Source: Tetradesmus obliquus (taxonomy: Eukaryota; Chlorophyta; Chlorophyceae; Sphaeropleales; Scenedesmaceae). From it: a stretch of 64,000 nt of DNA. The notes below the pieces were generated by a model. It worked only from the letters and a program-made list of their open reading frames with translations. It was not told the DNA's origin and made no database searches. The stretch spans positions 1,860,001-1,924,000 of the forward strand of contig CP126193.1 of NCBI GenBank assembly GCA_030272155.1. The letters run 5' to 3'. Both the position numbers and the translations under genes were made by a program. Of the stretch, positions 22,506 to 33,229 are shown in pieces (positions within the stretch are counted from its first letter, which is position 1; every line of letters starts with the position of its first letter).

Positions 22506-24230
22506 CCCCCGCAGGTGCTTGCGGACAAGTTTGGCAACGTGGTGCACCTGGGCGAGCGCGATTGCTCCATCCAGCGCCGCAACCAGAAGCTGCTGGAGGA
22601 GGCACCCAGCCCAGCACTCACCGAGGACGTGAGTGGCATGACGTCATTTTGTTTGTTATTTGTTACATATTATGTCTTGTTATGCTTTGAATTGCATGGA
22701 CACCTTGTGGAGCCAACACTGAGAGGTCCGGGGATCACGAGGACGCTGCAGAGTTTGCAGCCCTAAGCTTTTGAATATGCTGTGTCTGGCGCAGCGGGTA
22801 AGCGCGCGCTGGTCGACTTGAGCGCGCGCTGGTTGACTTGGCAGCAGCCACATGTACCGCACACCCACGTGCCACCAACGCTGCTGCTGCTACCGCCTGG
22901 CCTGCTGCCTCCTGCTGTATTACACGTCACTGTCAATCCCACAGGTGCGCGAGGCAATGGGTGAGGCTGCGGCAAACCCACCACGCGCGCCGCACACTCA
23001 CGTGCTGCTGCTGCTGCTGCCTGGCCTCCTGCTGCTTTGTGTCTGTTATTGCTGTGTTACAACAGGTGCGCCAGGCGATGGGCGAGGCTGCCGTGAACGC
23101 TGCCCGCGCCATTGGCTACGTGGGCGTGGGCACCATCGAGTTCCTGTGGGAGAAGAAGGGCTTCTACTTCATGGAGATGAACACGCGCATCCAGGTGCGC
23201 TGTTGTGGGGATTATTGAAACACTTATGTTTGACTAGGGTCGTGTGGCCTCAGGATACGGTTATGCGGTTGTGCAGTGACGCTTGGTGCTATGGGAGAAG
23301 AAGGGTTACATATCATGAAGTTGAACAGGCACATCTGGTATGTTCTGTCATATGCTGTGTGGCTGGCTGCTGCTGGTGCGCCACACTGGTGGAGGACTTT
23401 TCAATGGACACGGTCTTGACTTGCTGTTGACCTTGAGTCAACTGCGGCACTTTCAACATGCAACACTGCTGTTGCTGCTGCCGCTGCTGCTGCTGCAGGT
23501 GGAGCACCCTGTCACTGAGATGATCACTGGCGTGGACCTCATCCAGGAGCAGATCAAGGTGGCGCAGGGCCTCAAGCTGCCCTTCACACAGGACGACATC
23601 AAGTTCAAGGTGCGGGGGGCGTGCTGTGATAATGTGTGCTGTTGTGGTGTGGTGTGCGCTGTGGCGGTGTTTCTTGTGGTGTGATCTGGGGTGTGATCTG
23701 GGGTGTGAGGTGTGGCGCAGGGGCTCAAGCTGCCTTGCTCACAGGACGACATCAAGTTCAAGGTGGGCGGCACGGTGTTTGTGCTGTTTGTGCTGGTCTA
23801 TCCTGTTGTGACGTGGTGTGTGCTGTTGTGGTCTGGGGTGTGGGGTGGCGCAGGGCCTCAAGCTGCCCTTCACACAGGACGACATCAAGTTCAAGGTGGG
23901 CGATATGCATTTGTGACTTGCTTTGGGTTTTATGGTAAAGGCTCCTGCTTGCTTTGGTCGTTAGCTACAGCTGCCCTTCACGCAGGACGACATCAAGCTC
24001 AAGGCGGGCGGGGTTTGTTGAGTTGTGGGTCATGTGCAAGGGCTCCTGCTTGCTTTGGTCGTTAGTGTCAACACTTAGCTACAGCTCCCTTTACGGCATC
24101 CTCGTGCAAATGCTGCACCTGCGATCCACCAACAGTCCCACGCGCTGGGCTCTGTGCCTGCCAACATCGAACTAACGCACCCATGTGCTGCTGCCGCCGC
24201 TGCTTCTGCCGTCGCTGCTGCCACACCCAC

Positions 24231-24261
<31 letters not shown>

Positions 24262-24422
24262 TGAGGAGCCCTTCCAGAACTTCCGGCCCGGACCCACTCA
24301 CCAACCAATATCACAACACTGCATCCTTATGCATCTGCAATCAACCAACACTCCCACAAATGGCGCTGCACCTGCAAACATTGACCAACACATCCACGTG
24401 CTGCTGCTGCTGCTGCACCCGC

Positions 24423-24453
<31 letters not shown>

Positions 24454-26787
24454 AGAGGAGCCCTTCCAGAACTTCCGGCCAGGCCCCGGGCGCGTGACCA
24501 CCTACCTGGCCCCTGGCGGCCCGCACGTGCGCATGGACAGCCACCTGTACCCTGACTACCTGGTGCCCCCGAACTACGACTCTCTGCTGGGCAAGCTTAT
24601 TGTGTGGGGCGAGGACAGGGAGAAGGTGCGGCCGGTTCGGTGTGTGCCTTTCCCCTTGTTATTGAGTGCTGTGGAATGGACGGGGAGGCTGTGGCTGATG
24701 ATGTGGGGTGATGATGTGGGACAGCCACCTGTACCCCGACTACCTGGTGCCCCCGAACTATGACTCCCTGCTGGCAAGCTCATCGTGTGGGGCGAGGACA
24801 GGGAGAAGGTGCGGTGCTGTAGATAGTTAAAGTTGCTTGGGTTTTACGTCGTACCCCGACTACCTGGTGCCCCAGGAGTATGGTTCTCTGCTAGGCAAGC
24901 TCAATGGGTGGGGCGAGGACAGGGAGAAGGTGCGGACACATTGATGTTATTTTGGCGTTTTGCTCTGTTGTTGGGGCCACGGGTGCCAGGTGCAGCTTGC
25001 TGGGCAAGGGTGTTGTGTGGGGTGTGGACAGAGCGCAGGTGCCGCCACGGAGGTGTTTTGCATGTTGTGTTGATGTCTAGTTATGTTGCGGCTGGGATGG
25101 GGGCAGCCTGCTAGGTGAACTGAACGAATGAATAAGCTGCGCCTGGTGTGTTCACACTCGACAGCCGCGTAAGTCGAGAAAGGGGACGTGTGTGGCGACG
25201 AGGATACCTCATGCGCCTCCATGCCTCCTACCATCAGGCGAGCTCACCATTTGGGGCAAAAACAGGCAGGAGGTGCAAGCACAGCACAGCATTTCATCAC
25301 TGGATCATTGACGTCTGTTCTGCGTGGACAGACAGCCAGTAGTAAGTTGAGATGCTGTTTCGGCATCCCAGACTACTAGCGGCTGCTGTCTGAACAGAAC
25401 AGACATCAGTGATCCAGAGACAAAATGCTGTGCTTTTCGATGAGGTGCATGCGCACCCTCGGAGCACCCCGCTTGGCGCATGTTTGCACATCGGTGCAGA
25501 TTACTGCAGCTGTGCACAGTCGCACATCCACCTGCTGACCGTCCCGCTGCCGTATGCCTTCTCAAACCACTTTCAACCCTACCGCTCTTTCCAGTGCGCC
25601 AGCGGGCACTTGACGCACTGCCCTGCTGACACATCTGCTGCTGCACGCCCCCGCCCCTTGCGCTACACCTCGGGCTATCACGCGCATGCTGCGCGCGCTG
25701 GATGAGACTGTGATCACTGGTGTGCCCACCACGGGCCCCTTCCACAAGCTCATCCTCAACACTCTACAACAACGGCTTTCAGCGCTACTAACACACCTGC
25801 TGCTGCACGCCTACCCATTGACCACTGCCTTCCTTCCTCAACACCTCCAGTGCCCCAGCGCGCGCTTGACGCACTGCCATGCTGACACTTCTGCTGCTGC
25901 ACGCCTGCGCTCATCAATCATTCATGCATTTCAGGCCATCACCCGCATGCTGCGCGCGCTGGATGAGACGGTCATCACTGGCGTGCCCACCACGGGCCCC
26001 TTCCACAAGCTCATCCTCAACAACGAGGCCTTCAGGGCGGGTGACGTGGACACAGGCTTCATCCCCAAGCACATTGACAGCCTCAGCACGCCGCCACCCA
26101 CCAGCAAGGTGAGGGGAGGGTTTTGTGTGTGACGAATACTGCTTCGGACAACAGCAGCTGTCTTACGCTGCTGAGGACTGACAGTGTTTGGTACGCTGGA
26201 GTCATGGGAGCATGACATGTTTGTGCATGACACTACGGAAAGCGTGCTGTGCGGAAAGCGTGCTGTGCAACAACAAGGGCCAATAGGGCACTGTCAAGTG
26301 AATAAGTTTAGGGTGGATGGGCATATGGACACAGGCTTGATCCCTAAGCACATCGACAGCCTCAACACCCCGCCACCCACCAGCAAGGTGAGGGGCGTCG
26401 CACACGTGTATGATGGTGTCTGCTCGACAGTGGGCTGCTGCTGCCTGTTGCTGCCTGATGCTCCCTTCACACACCCGCCGCCCACCAGCAGGATGAGGGC
26501 AGCGTGACAGCTCTACTCACGCGGTTAGCTGGGCACTGCTCACGATAGGCTTCGTCAAGCGCGCAATGCGTCGCAGCACAGTTGCATGATACTGATGTGC
26601 TAAATGCTCTGGGGACCGCCGGCCTAGGAGAGTGCCAACAGGGCAGCACGAAATGGTGTGACGTTGGTGCAGCGCTCCCAGCTGCGGCAACTGCTCATTA
26701 GTGCAGGCTGGTTAGGGCCCTGCAGTGTGTCAGCTGCGATGCAGCGCGCCGACCACTCTTTGCCACTTTGCTCTGACTGTTGTGCTG

Positions 26788-26830
<43 letters not shown>

Positions 26831-26898
26831 AGGTGAAGCAGTTCCTGAGTGACGTCGTGAAGGCCAAGAAGCCCCGCAGCCCAGTCAGCAGCCGCTAA
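19121..26898 (+). CDS. accC: biotin carboxylase subunit of plastid acetyl-CoA carboxylase
   Basis: Twelve exons: 19121-19162, 19339-19578, 20021-20131, 20920-21051, 21402-21513, 21858-22009, 22515-22628, 23066-23194, 23499-23609, 24425-24625, 25935-26108 and 26833-26898 (527 aa). Residues 1-50 look like a plastid transit peptide (basic, Ser/Ala/Gln-rich). The enzyme starts at [15 protein letters not shown] (53 onward). Further motifs are [11 protein letters not shown], the ATP-grasp loop [33 protein letters not shown] and the active-site [15 protein letters not shown], so all key residues are present. It carboxylates biotin on the carrier protein with ATP and bicarbonate, the first half of malonyl-CoA synthesis. 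There is no biotinyl or carboxyltransferase domain, so this is the heteromeric-type subunit and not a propionyl-CoA or pyruvate carboxylase. The start at 19121 gives a clean spliced transit peptide. Most internal introns carry echoes of exon edges and CTG runs before the acceptors. Confidence 0.97.
19965..20018 (+). repeat. CTG/CCG-rich acceptor tract, accC intron 2
   Basis: A run of CTG with CCG/CCA interruptions fills the end of intron 2, just before the GCGCAG acceptor at 20020, and takes the place of the polypyrimidine tract. Confidence 0.8.
20735..20797 (+). repeat. CTG repeat in accC intron 3
   Basis: About 20 CTG triplets with a CCG interruption, followed by CACACCAATGCAG, the acceptor of the exon 4 echo. 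A second CTG run (about 20891-20916) precedes the true exon 4. Confidence 0.9.
20814..20856 (+). repeat. echo of the accC exon 4 start
   Basis: 43 bases identical to the first 43 of exon 4 (20920 onward), preceded by an acceptor-like ATGCAG, then diverging. The flanking GACGCGCTGCTGCCAC is also duplicated (near 20715 and 20876), so the copied unit spans the intron end plus exon start, about 106 bp. Confidence 0.92.
21598..21640 (+). repeat. echo of the accC exon 5 end
   Basis: Diverged copy of the end of exon 5 (GGGCTTCCCGCTCATGATCA...) plus the start of intron 5; GCTCATGATCAAGGCCA is intact. It lies in the intron immediately downstream. Confidence 0.8.
21719..21782 (+). repeat. echo of the accC exon 6 start
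   Basis: Diverged copy of the intron 5 acceptor and about 60 bases of exon 6, including the Gly-rich ATP-grasp loop codons and ATGCGCCTGGCCACCAAGCC. One base is lost, so it could not encode the protein. Confidence 0.88.
22073..22124 (+). repeat. echo of the accC exon 6 end and donor
   Basis: Nearly exact copy of the last 43 or so bases of exon 6 (TACGTGCAGAACCCGCGCC...) plus its donor GTGCGAGG, about 107 bp downstream of the original. A weaker third copy ending TTCCAGGTGC is at about 22217-22244. Confidence 0.92.
22396..22436 (+). repeat. echo of the accC exon 7 start
   Basis: Acceptor TTTTCCCAG followed by GTGCTTGGTGACAAGTTTGG and on, matching exon 7 (22515 onward) for about 35 bases before it diverges. 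Confidence 0.9.
22470..22503 (+). repeat. CTG repeat before accC exon 7
   Basis: Eleven CTG triplets shortly upstream of the true exon 7 acceptor (CCCCCGCAG). Confidence 0.9.
22940..22985 (+). repeat. echo of the accC exon 8 start
   Basis: Acceptor CCCACAG plus GTGCGCGAGGCAATGGGTGA and on, a diverged copy of the start of exon 8 (23066 onward). Confidence 0.85.
23280..23342 (+). repeat. echo of the accC exon 8 end
   Basis: Diverged copy of the end of exon 8, with GGGAGAAGAAGGG and ATGAAGTTGAACAGGCACAT visible, lying in intron 8. Confidence 0.7.
23711..24006 (+). repeat. three echoes of the accC exon 9 end and donor
   Basis: The 3' part of exon 9 (CAGGACGACATCAAGTTCAA followed by G and a GTG donor, original to 23609) recurs at 23711-23764, 23843-23896 and 23966-24004. 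The first two keep a GTGGGC donor; in the third the donor GT is GC and TTC has become CTC. Spacing is about 125-155 bp. Confidence 0.95.
24228..24297 (+). repeat. echo of the accC exon 10 start
   Basis: Acceptor CCCACAG and the first 60 or so bases of exon 10 (GGCCACGCCATCGAGTGCCG and on) with one or two changes, ending where it runs into duplicated intron sequence before the true exon at 24425. Confidence 0.95.
24718..25042 (+). repeat. graded echoes of the accC exon 10 end and donor
   Basis: Copy 1 (about 24718-24808) is close to the original but lacks one base. Copy 2 (about 24850-24931) has more changes. Copy 3 (about 24970-25038) is barely recognisable (GGGCAAGG, TGTGTGGGGTGTGGACAG). 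All keep the exon-end/donor layout AGAAGGTGCGG or a remnant. Confidence 0.9.
25590..25765 (+). repeat. echo of the accC exon 11 start with upstream intron
   Basis: Bases 25590-25765 repeat intron 10 end sequence (GACGCACTGCC, GCTGACAC, TGCTGCTGCACGCC) plus about 90 bases of exon 11 (ATGCTGCGCGCGCTGGATGA and on). The original unit lies at about 25855-26022, giving a period near 260 bp. Confidence 0.93.
26314..26497 (+). repeat. two echoes of the accC exon 11 end and donor
   Basis: Copy 1 (about 26314-26395) matches the last 70 bases of exon 11 and its GTGAGG donor well. Copy 2 (about 26464-26497) is short, keeping CCGCCGCCCACCAGCA and a broken donor. Confidence 0.92.
26790..26831 (+). repeat. 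CTG repeat before accC exon 12
   Basis: Fourteen CTG triplets; the last runs directly into the CTGCAG acceptor of exon 12. Confidence 0.92.
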
Positions 26899-29800
26899 GC
26901 ACAGACGCTGTGTGCCAGCAGCAGCAGCAGCTGCTTGACCGCATTGCGCCGCTGGACAGCAGTCGCTAAGCACGCCATGCGGCGGCAGCAGCAGCAGCAG
27001 CAGCTGGGCACATGTACCGCGTCGCTGGACAGAAGCCACGCAGCACTGCCAGCAGCTGCCATGCCAGTATGCTGCTAGTTGAGAGCTGGAAGGCAGCTGC
27101 TGCAGATGTTGTACAGCTGGGTGTAGCAAGGCAGGCACAGCTGCACTACCCCTACACAGGTGCAGCAGGGGAGATGGCGAAACAGAGGTTGCAGGAACAG
27201 GCAGGAAGAGTTCTGGGTCACATACACTGTGTGCGGACCTCTGAATCTATGGCTGCATGTGTGCTGAAATGAGACGCCTTCACATAAGCAATCTTGTGCC
27301 ATGTGTGATCGTGTCAGGAGTCAGAGTGGCTGCAGCTGGCAGCAGCTTTGAGAACACAGCAAACCAGCTTGCAGGCTGCAGCCGTTGCAGAAATGTGTGG
27401 CAGCTTGGTGTAGCAGGCTGCGGTTGCTGCTCACCCGCACCTGCCTTGCATTCTTTGCGCTGTTGGCCCTACCGACGCCAGGCTGTGTTTATGCCACAGG
27501 ATAATCGATTATCTGGTGAATATCTCAAGGATAAACTGAATATCCCTCATGGCATGGCGGATATCCGGCATTATGTGTTTATCCTGTAATCGCACTAGAT
27601 AATCATCTGGATATCCTGACAGCATGGAGATTATCCACAGCGTAGTACAGGATCTCATACAGGGCATTGTGCAACGCTGCTGTTGGAGTTGGGTTGGCAG
27701 GAACTTCTGAGCAGGGTCCCTGGCAGTCATTGCTGCCATGCCAAGGCTGGCAGCAGGCCTGCGGCACCCTGCAGCACAGGTTCTGACCGGGTAGTACGTA
27801 TAAACATTTCCAGGACTCTTGTAATTGCGTTGGAAACGTCTTATTGCCCAGATTCTGCAACACCTATGAGCAATTGCCTTTCCCACTTATCATTGGCAAG
27901 CATTGCGGAGCTTCTAAGTGCAGCTGTGGTGTGTGAGTGGTGCCTGTATCATTCCTTTCCCAAGCAGCAGAGCACAAACGACGCCATGTCTCATATACTC
28001 GCAGTAGGCGAGCAGTGCACATAGGATCGCGGGAATAAGCTTGGGGGGCACTTGCTTGTCACTGTGTTACAGCACAAAATGCCACCGACAGCTATTCGCA
28101 GCTTCATCTCACAGCATGCTTTGAAGCCGAAGATAGTACATACAATGTTGGTTACGTTCAGCTTACTGATATCATAGCCTGGCTAGATGCGTGCAATATG
28201 GACACGCGAGCGCAGCAGCTGTTCGGCCGTTACCCTGCTTGATCCTGACCGTGCGCTGCCGGTCATAGTGCGTCTGATGACGCGTTCCTTGTATAAGCGA
28301 AGCATCGGTCTAGATCAGGGCTAGCCATGCAGTGTGGGGGTTGCAGGAACTGCCAACAGTTGAGGTCGCTGGCAGCGACTTGCTGCTGCTCGGCACAAGA
28401 GCCAATGCACTGAACTGGACGGTGAATAACGTATGAAGCAATACTGATGGCATATGAGCAGGTGCGTCCGTGATCTGGGGCTCTCCCCTACGTCAGAAAG
28501 CAAGTAGGTAAAGTGCAGCAGCGCAACCAAAACATACAGCAGCAGGTGACTCCATCTAGGCCATAACAGGTGTATATACTTACCAGATCTGGCAGCTGAT
28601 CTGCTGGAAATCTCTTCATCAGCTCGACATATTGCTCAGCGTTCTGATCCACAGCACTCCTGCCCTGCTGTGTGCTGCTATTGCTGGTGTGCTGCGCCTT
28701 ACCCCATACCAGGTGGGCCACAACAACGTGTTACCGGATGGGGTTGTCTTGTGACCTTCAAGCCAACTGGATTGATGACGCTGCTGCCGTTGGGTTTGGT
28801 CAACACGGCTGAACGCACGAAGCAGCGACACAGCTGGTGGTTTGGGCTGGTGTTGTGAAGGGTTGGTCAGATCTGCTGCAGCACCAGTGGTTGTTGCGGG
28901 ATGCAGTGATGATGTTTGTGTTGCCAGAAAGCAGGTACACAGCAACACGCATGCTGTCTACAGCTGCATAGTCAGCTGGATGTCGCTCTTGTATGCGGTG
29001 GGTGGCTGCCATCAGCATCACGCATCACGGCGTGCGGCACATAGCTGACGTTATTTGGTTAGCTTGACGCGTTAGCGTCAAGCTAGGCAGGTGATCAGGT
29101 GCTGGCCTAGCCAAGTGCCCTTGCAAAGTCATCAGTTTGTATAGCAGGACACGTTCTGCCAACAGCAGCTGCTAGTAGCGCTGATAAGAAGTCATCAGTG
29201 AGAGTTATAGCCAGATATATTTTGCTATGGTGACTGCCTTGTGCGCCATGCACAGCAGCACGGGCTGCGCGCACAGCGCACTGAGCATGTGCAGCAGCTA
29301 GTGTATGCTCACATGCAGTATGATATTATGTGCTGTTGCCAAATGAATACAGCAGTATTGGAGTGGCTTTCATGTTTGTTGCTGCATCAGCTGCAGGTGA
29401 AGCTTGGATCCTGCAACAATCAATGGATGTTTTCTGGCTCACCGTAGCAGACAGACAGCAAAAGATCCACGCCATGCAGGCAGACTCGGAGCTTTGAGCT
29501 AGAGCAGGAACATTTATTTGTGCTTTTACATTTGTGTTGTCGTGTTGGGTTGTGTGGCAGACCAGCTGGCCTGCAGGCAATTGCTTGGGTGCTGGTTCAG
29601 TTGCGTGCTTGCAATCTGTCTTGATGGTGTTGCTGCAGGACAGCAACTGGCTTTTGTGGATGGTGGTGCATTGTCATTGCTCTGAGTCACGCATACGGTG
29701 TGCTGTTTAGCCGCTGGTGTGTGCAATTGTGGGCATATGAGTGACCATAGCACGGTCATGACGTCAGCATCTTGCTGCATCTCAGCTGACTGACTGCTAC

Positions 29801-31107
29801 AACAGCCAGCTGCGGTGCACGTGGCGCCATTTACTGGAGCACAGCTGCATCTGTGAGGCTGACCAGCTTATTGCAGTAATCATGAATGGTGTAACAAAGC
29901 ATGTGGCGTGCTGCTGGCTGTGCCCAGAGAGTGCTGGGGTAATCTGGTACGTAGTGATAATCCGATGGATTATCCACGGCGATTATTTATCGATTATCCT
30001 GGCGATAATCCTGAGGCGAACTGAATATCCGGCAGATAATCGAGTATCCGTCAGTGCAGCCAGGGATAATCACTGGGGCGATTATCCCACGGTCCCACTG
30101 ACTTTTCACTGGATAATCACAGCCTGGCGTCTGTAGGGTGGGGGTTGTCCCTGTTCAACTGATCCAGCAAGTAATGACAGTGCAACAGCACATAGCTGAT
30201 GTTTGATACTCAAATCAACACACGTTCTGGCTCTGGCAGTTGCCAGTTGACCATGTCGGTGTGAATGTTGGACCCACATGTGACTGTTTGGTGTTTGATG
30301 GATTCGTCCGAGTGGCAATGGTCTGCCTTTATGTCCTGCAGTGGTTGCAAAGTAGGTGTAAGCAAGACATCATGATGCTGCCTCGGTGGGTGTGCATGCA
30401 TATGGCGATTGGGCACAGGCGGCAAGGCGAGGTGCTGTTTTGCCAACAACACAGCTGCAGTGCTTAGGCCTGCTTCCTGGCAGCTGGGCTATTTGCTCCT
30501 GGCAGTGCCTGGCCGTTGCAGTGGCGCAACTGCGCCATATGCACCTAGCATGCACACCACTGGCTGCCTACAAAGTGTGCGCGGGCATGCACGCGGATGG
30601 CATGGCAGCATGCTTGCAGCCACACAGCCGCTACACTCAGACATCTTGTTGGGAGCCATCTTGCTGTGATCAGGCAGTGCTTTCCTCAGATGACACTCTT
30701 GGATCTGATCCTGTTGTGGCCACGGCTTGTGTGTTACACGACCACTGTAGCATCCGTCACATGCATATGCCACGACAGATGCGGAAGCTCCATCACAATC
30801 GCCAGAGCAGCCATATATCGGCTAAACAACAATCAAATCGTTCACCGCACGCTGTTGCGTGAATGCCTTGCACAGCAGGTGCCACAGTAGGCATCTACCA
30901 AAGTAAACTCGCCTGTAGTTTCGTACTGTGCACAATTAGAAGGAATGTACACATAGCACCAAACGATTTGAAACACTGATTTAATGGAGCGGTTAACGGA
31001 TGCTACTGCACACTGTCGGCCTCGACCGAACAGCGCCTCTGTCCCAGGCGGGAAAGCAAACAGGGCGGCAGCAGAGAAGCTAGACTTCAGGAGTACATCG
31101 CAAAGTG
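26899..31107. other. 4.2-kb non-coding region containing a putative transposon
   Basis: No convincing gene on either strand. Just after the accC stop, weak copies of the stop-codon region (GTCGCTAAGCACG, GTCGCTGGACAG) recur at about 26950-27040. Most of the rest is the inverted-repeat element 27467-30138. A possible minus-strand exon with a good donor (about 28690-28583) is described under the rejected items. Confidence 0.5.
27467..30138. mobile_element. putative non-autonomous DNA transposon with 21-bp terminal inverted repeats and GATAATC arrays
   Basis: The left end (27467-27487, starting CCCTACCGACGCCAGG) and the right end (30118-30138) are inverted copies with 20 of 21 bases matching, 2.67 kb apart. 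Just inside each end is a cluster of GATAATC/GATTATC/GGATATCC words (27498-27637 and about 29945-30120). Subterminal short-word arrays of this kind are known transposase-binding regions in hAT and other DNA transposons. The flanks read TGG on both sides, a possible 3-bp target duplication, but this is weak. No transposase is seen inside. Confidence 0.6.
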
Positions 31108-32055
31108 ATGTTGACTACCATCAAGACAGCTCGCAGGCTCCGGGGGTATGGGTGCGTGCTGGTGTCACTGTACAGCAGCAGAAGTACTGTACCAGCTCAG
31201 CTCGTCAGGCTGCCAACTGTGGATGTGAGCCCATCAAACCTAAGCAATGAAACGGTACAGAAGCAAGTTGCTTTGTTTGTCAATGTCACTCAACCTCTGC
31301 TGTGCCGTGCCAGCAGTTAGCCATGGTGCAAAGCAGCTGTGCCACAGTACTGCTGTCCCAACTGCCAGGGCTTCCCTGCAGGCATAGCCAACAGCAAGCA
31401 CCAACCATCTGACCAAACTCCGTCTGCACTACTATTGCCATGTTTGCAGCTCGTGGGCCTGGCTGAGTTCATTTTCCACAGGCAGCGCTGCTTCAATCTG
31501 GGCCGTGTCTTGATTAGCATGTATGAGCCAGCCAAGCTGCACCCTGAGAAGCTGCTGGAGTCGGCTTCACTGCTGAACAGCAGCCTGACTGACCTGGGTT
31601 ACTCCCTGCAGCAGCTAGAGTACAACTACTGTGTTAAGCAGCCGCTTGCTGCAGGCAGGGATCTCAGCTGCCTAAATGCACGCCTGAGCTTGGAGGCGCG
31701 AGTGCAGCTGGCAGCTGGCATCGAACCAATGCACAAGCAGCTGCTTGGACCAGTGATACAGTTGCGCCAGAGCTCCAGTCAGCATCAGATCTTGTTTCCT
31801 GGAGTGCAAGTGTTTCAGGAGGTAGAGCAAGCGCTGCGAGTCACAGAAACTCAGCTGCGGGAGCAGGCGCTGCTTGCCGCTAAGCTGTTCAACCAGTGGA
31901 CAGAAGGGCAGCGTCTAGACCACACTTGCCCGCTCAGCAAGCCAGAGCTGCAGGGACAGGTGGACCAGGCCCTGTCGCAGCTGATGATGGTTGCTGACGA
32001 GCAGCAGGAAGATGACATTGTGTGGCTGGAGCTGGGCTGGCAGCTGCTAGACTAA
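31108..32055 (+). CDS. unknown protein with probable organelle-targeting N-terminus
   Basis: Two exons fit in phase 0: 31108-31224 (39 codons, then a GTGAGC donor) and 31450-32055 (acceptor TTTGCAG, stop TAA), giving 240 aa. The N-terminus (MLTTIKTARRLRGYGC and on) is basic, hydroxylated and free of acids, as in mitochondrial presequences. The body is Leu/Gln/Glu-rich and probably all-helical (AEFIFHRQRCFNLGRVLI, LREQALLAAKLFNQW), with an acidic end (EDDIVWLELGWQLLD). Codon use and the long open second exon support a real gene. I do not recognise the family. The exon 1 assignment is less sure than exon 2; an in-frame continuation of the first frame to 31320 is the alternative. Confidence 0.55.
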
Positions 32056-32705
32056 GACCCTGCGTTGCCACATGCGCAGCAGGTCCAGCAGCATAACAAG
32101 CAGGAGCAGGCAGCGTGCGTGTGCAGCTAAGACATGGGGCGATTGGGTAAAGGTACCAAAGAAAAGCCTTTTACTTTGGCAAATATCTTAAAACAGTGCC
32201 TTGGCGTGGATGATCACATGGTAGAGACCTTTCAAAGCAACCAGCATGAAGCAGAATAATAGCAGACAGAATATTTTGAGGCTGCACCTGCAGCGAACTG
32301 GCGCAGCAGCTTGCTGCGACAGCAGCAGCACCTCGTAAGGTGAAGTCAGGCCACCTGCAGCTCATTTTTGAGACGGTCGCACGGTCAGCAGGCTGCTGGC
32401 ATGCCAGCAGGTTGCTGGCATGCTGCCCAGCAAGGGCATGGAACGTGAGAGCGGTCGGAGAGCCGAGCATATGCGTGCAAGTGTGGCAGGCGCGGTGGCT
32501 CGGGCTGTCAGAAGGGTGGTGGAAGTTTCAGGCACTGCAGCGGCACTGCTGATTGCAGACAGACCTTTCCAGGTGTCGCTGTTGCTGCAGTACCAGCCGC
32601 ATAGGCTGTTATTGCTGGGCAGCCAGCCCATGGGCTTGAGTAACAAGTGTGGGGTGGCACAGGATGTTCGCGAAGTTTGCAACTGCTGCAGTCAGGATAT
32701 GGCAC

Positions 32706-33178
32706 CGAGTAAAGCGCTATTGAGGCAGGCCGAGTTTCACATGCGATATAAAATGTAGTTTCATATGCATTGCTGAAGCGGCCCTCTTGTGGCAAGGTGC
32801 CAGGCGTCCAAAGGCATCCCTGTGCCTGCCATGCCAAAGGTCCACCGCTGGCTTTTCTCGCGCTGCTGCCGCACCTCCAACAGCAGCAGCGGCGTCAGCC
32901 ACACCATCACTGCGCAGGCGGCGGCTGGCACTCACAGGGCGGCTGCGGCACGGCGCGCGCTCGCTGTACACTCGCTGCAGGTACGCTGCTAGAGCCGTGG
33001 ACTGCTCTGGGTGGATCCATTCCGGAGTACGCCTGGCTGATCACATGCACGGCATGTTGTCTACCTGCTTGCATGGCCCGACGGGTGTCACACACCAAGC
33101 AGCAGCGAGTGAGCCGGGTGCTTGCACCAGCCACTGGTAAGCGCAAGTAAAGGCCGCCCTCATGCTGCGGCTGCTGAT

Positions 33179-33229
<51 letters not shown>

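Noticed and set aside
28583-28690. Possible minus-strand exon with a good GTAAGT donor (NAEQYVELMKRFPADQLPDL)
   Set aside because: No partner exons could be joined in phase, and it lies inside the inverted-repeat element. It may be a captured gene fragment, but this is not supported.
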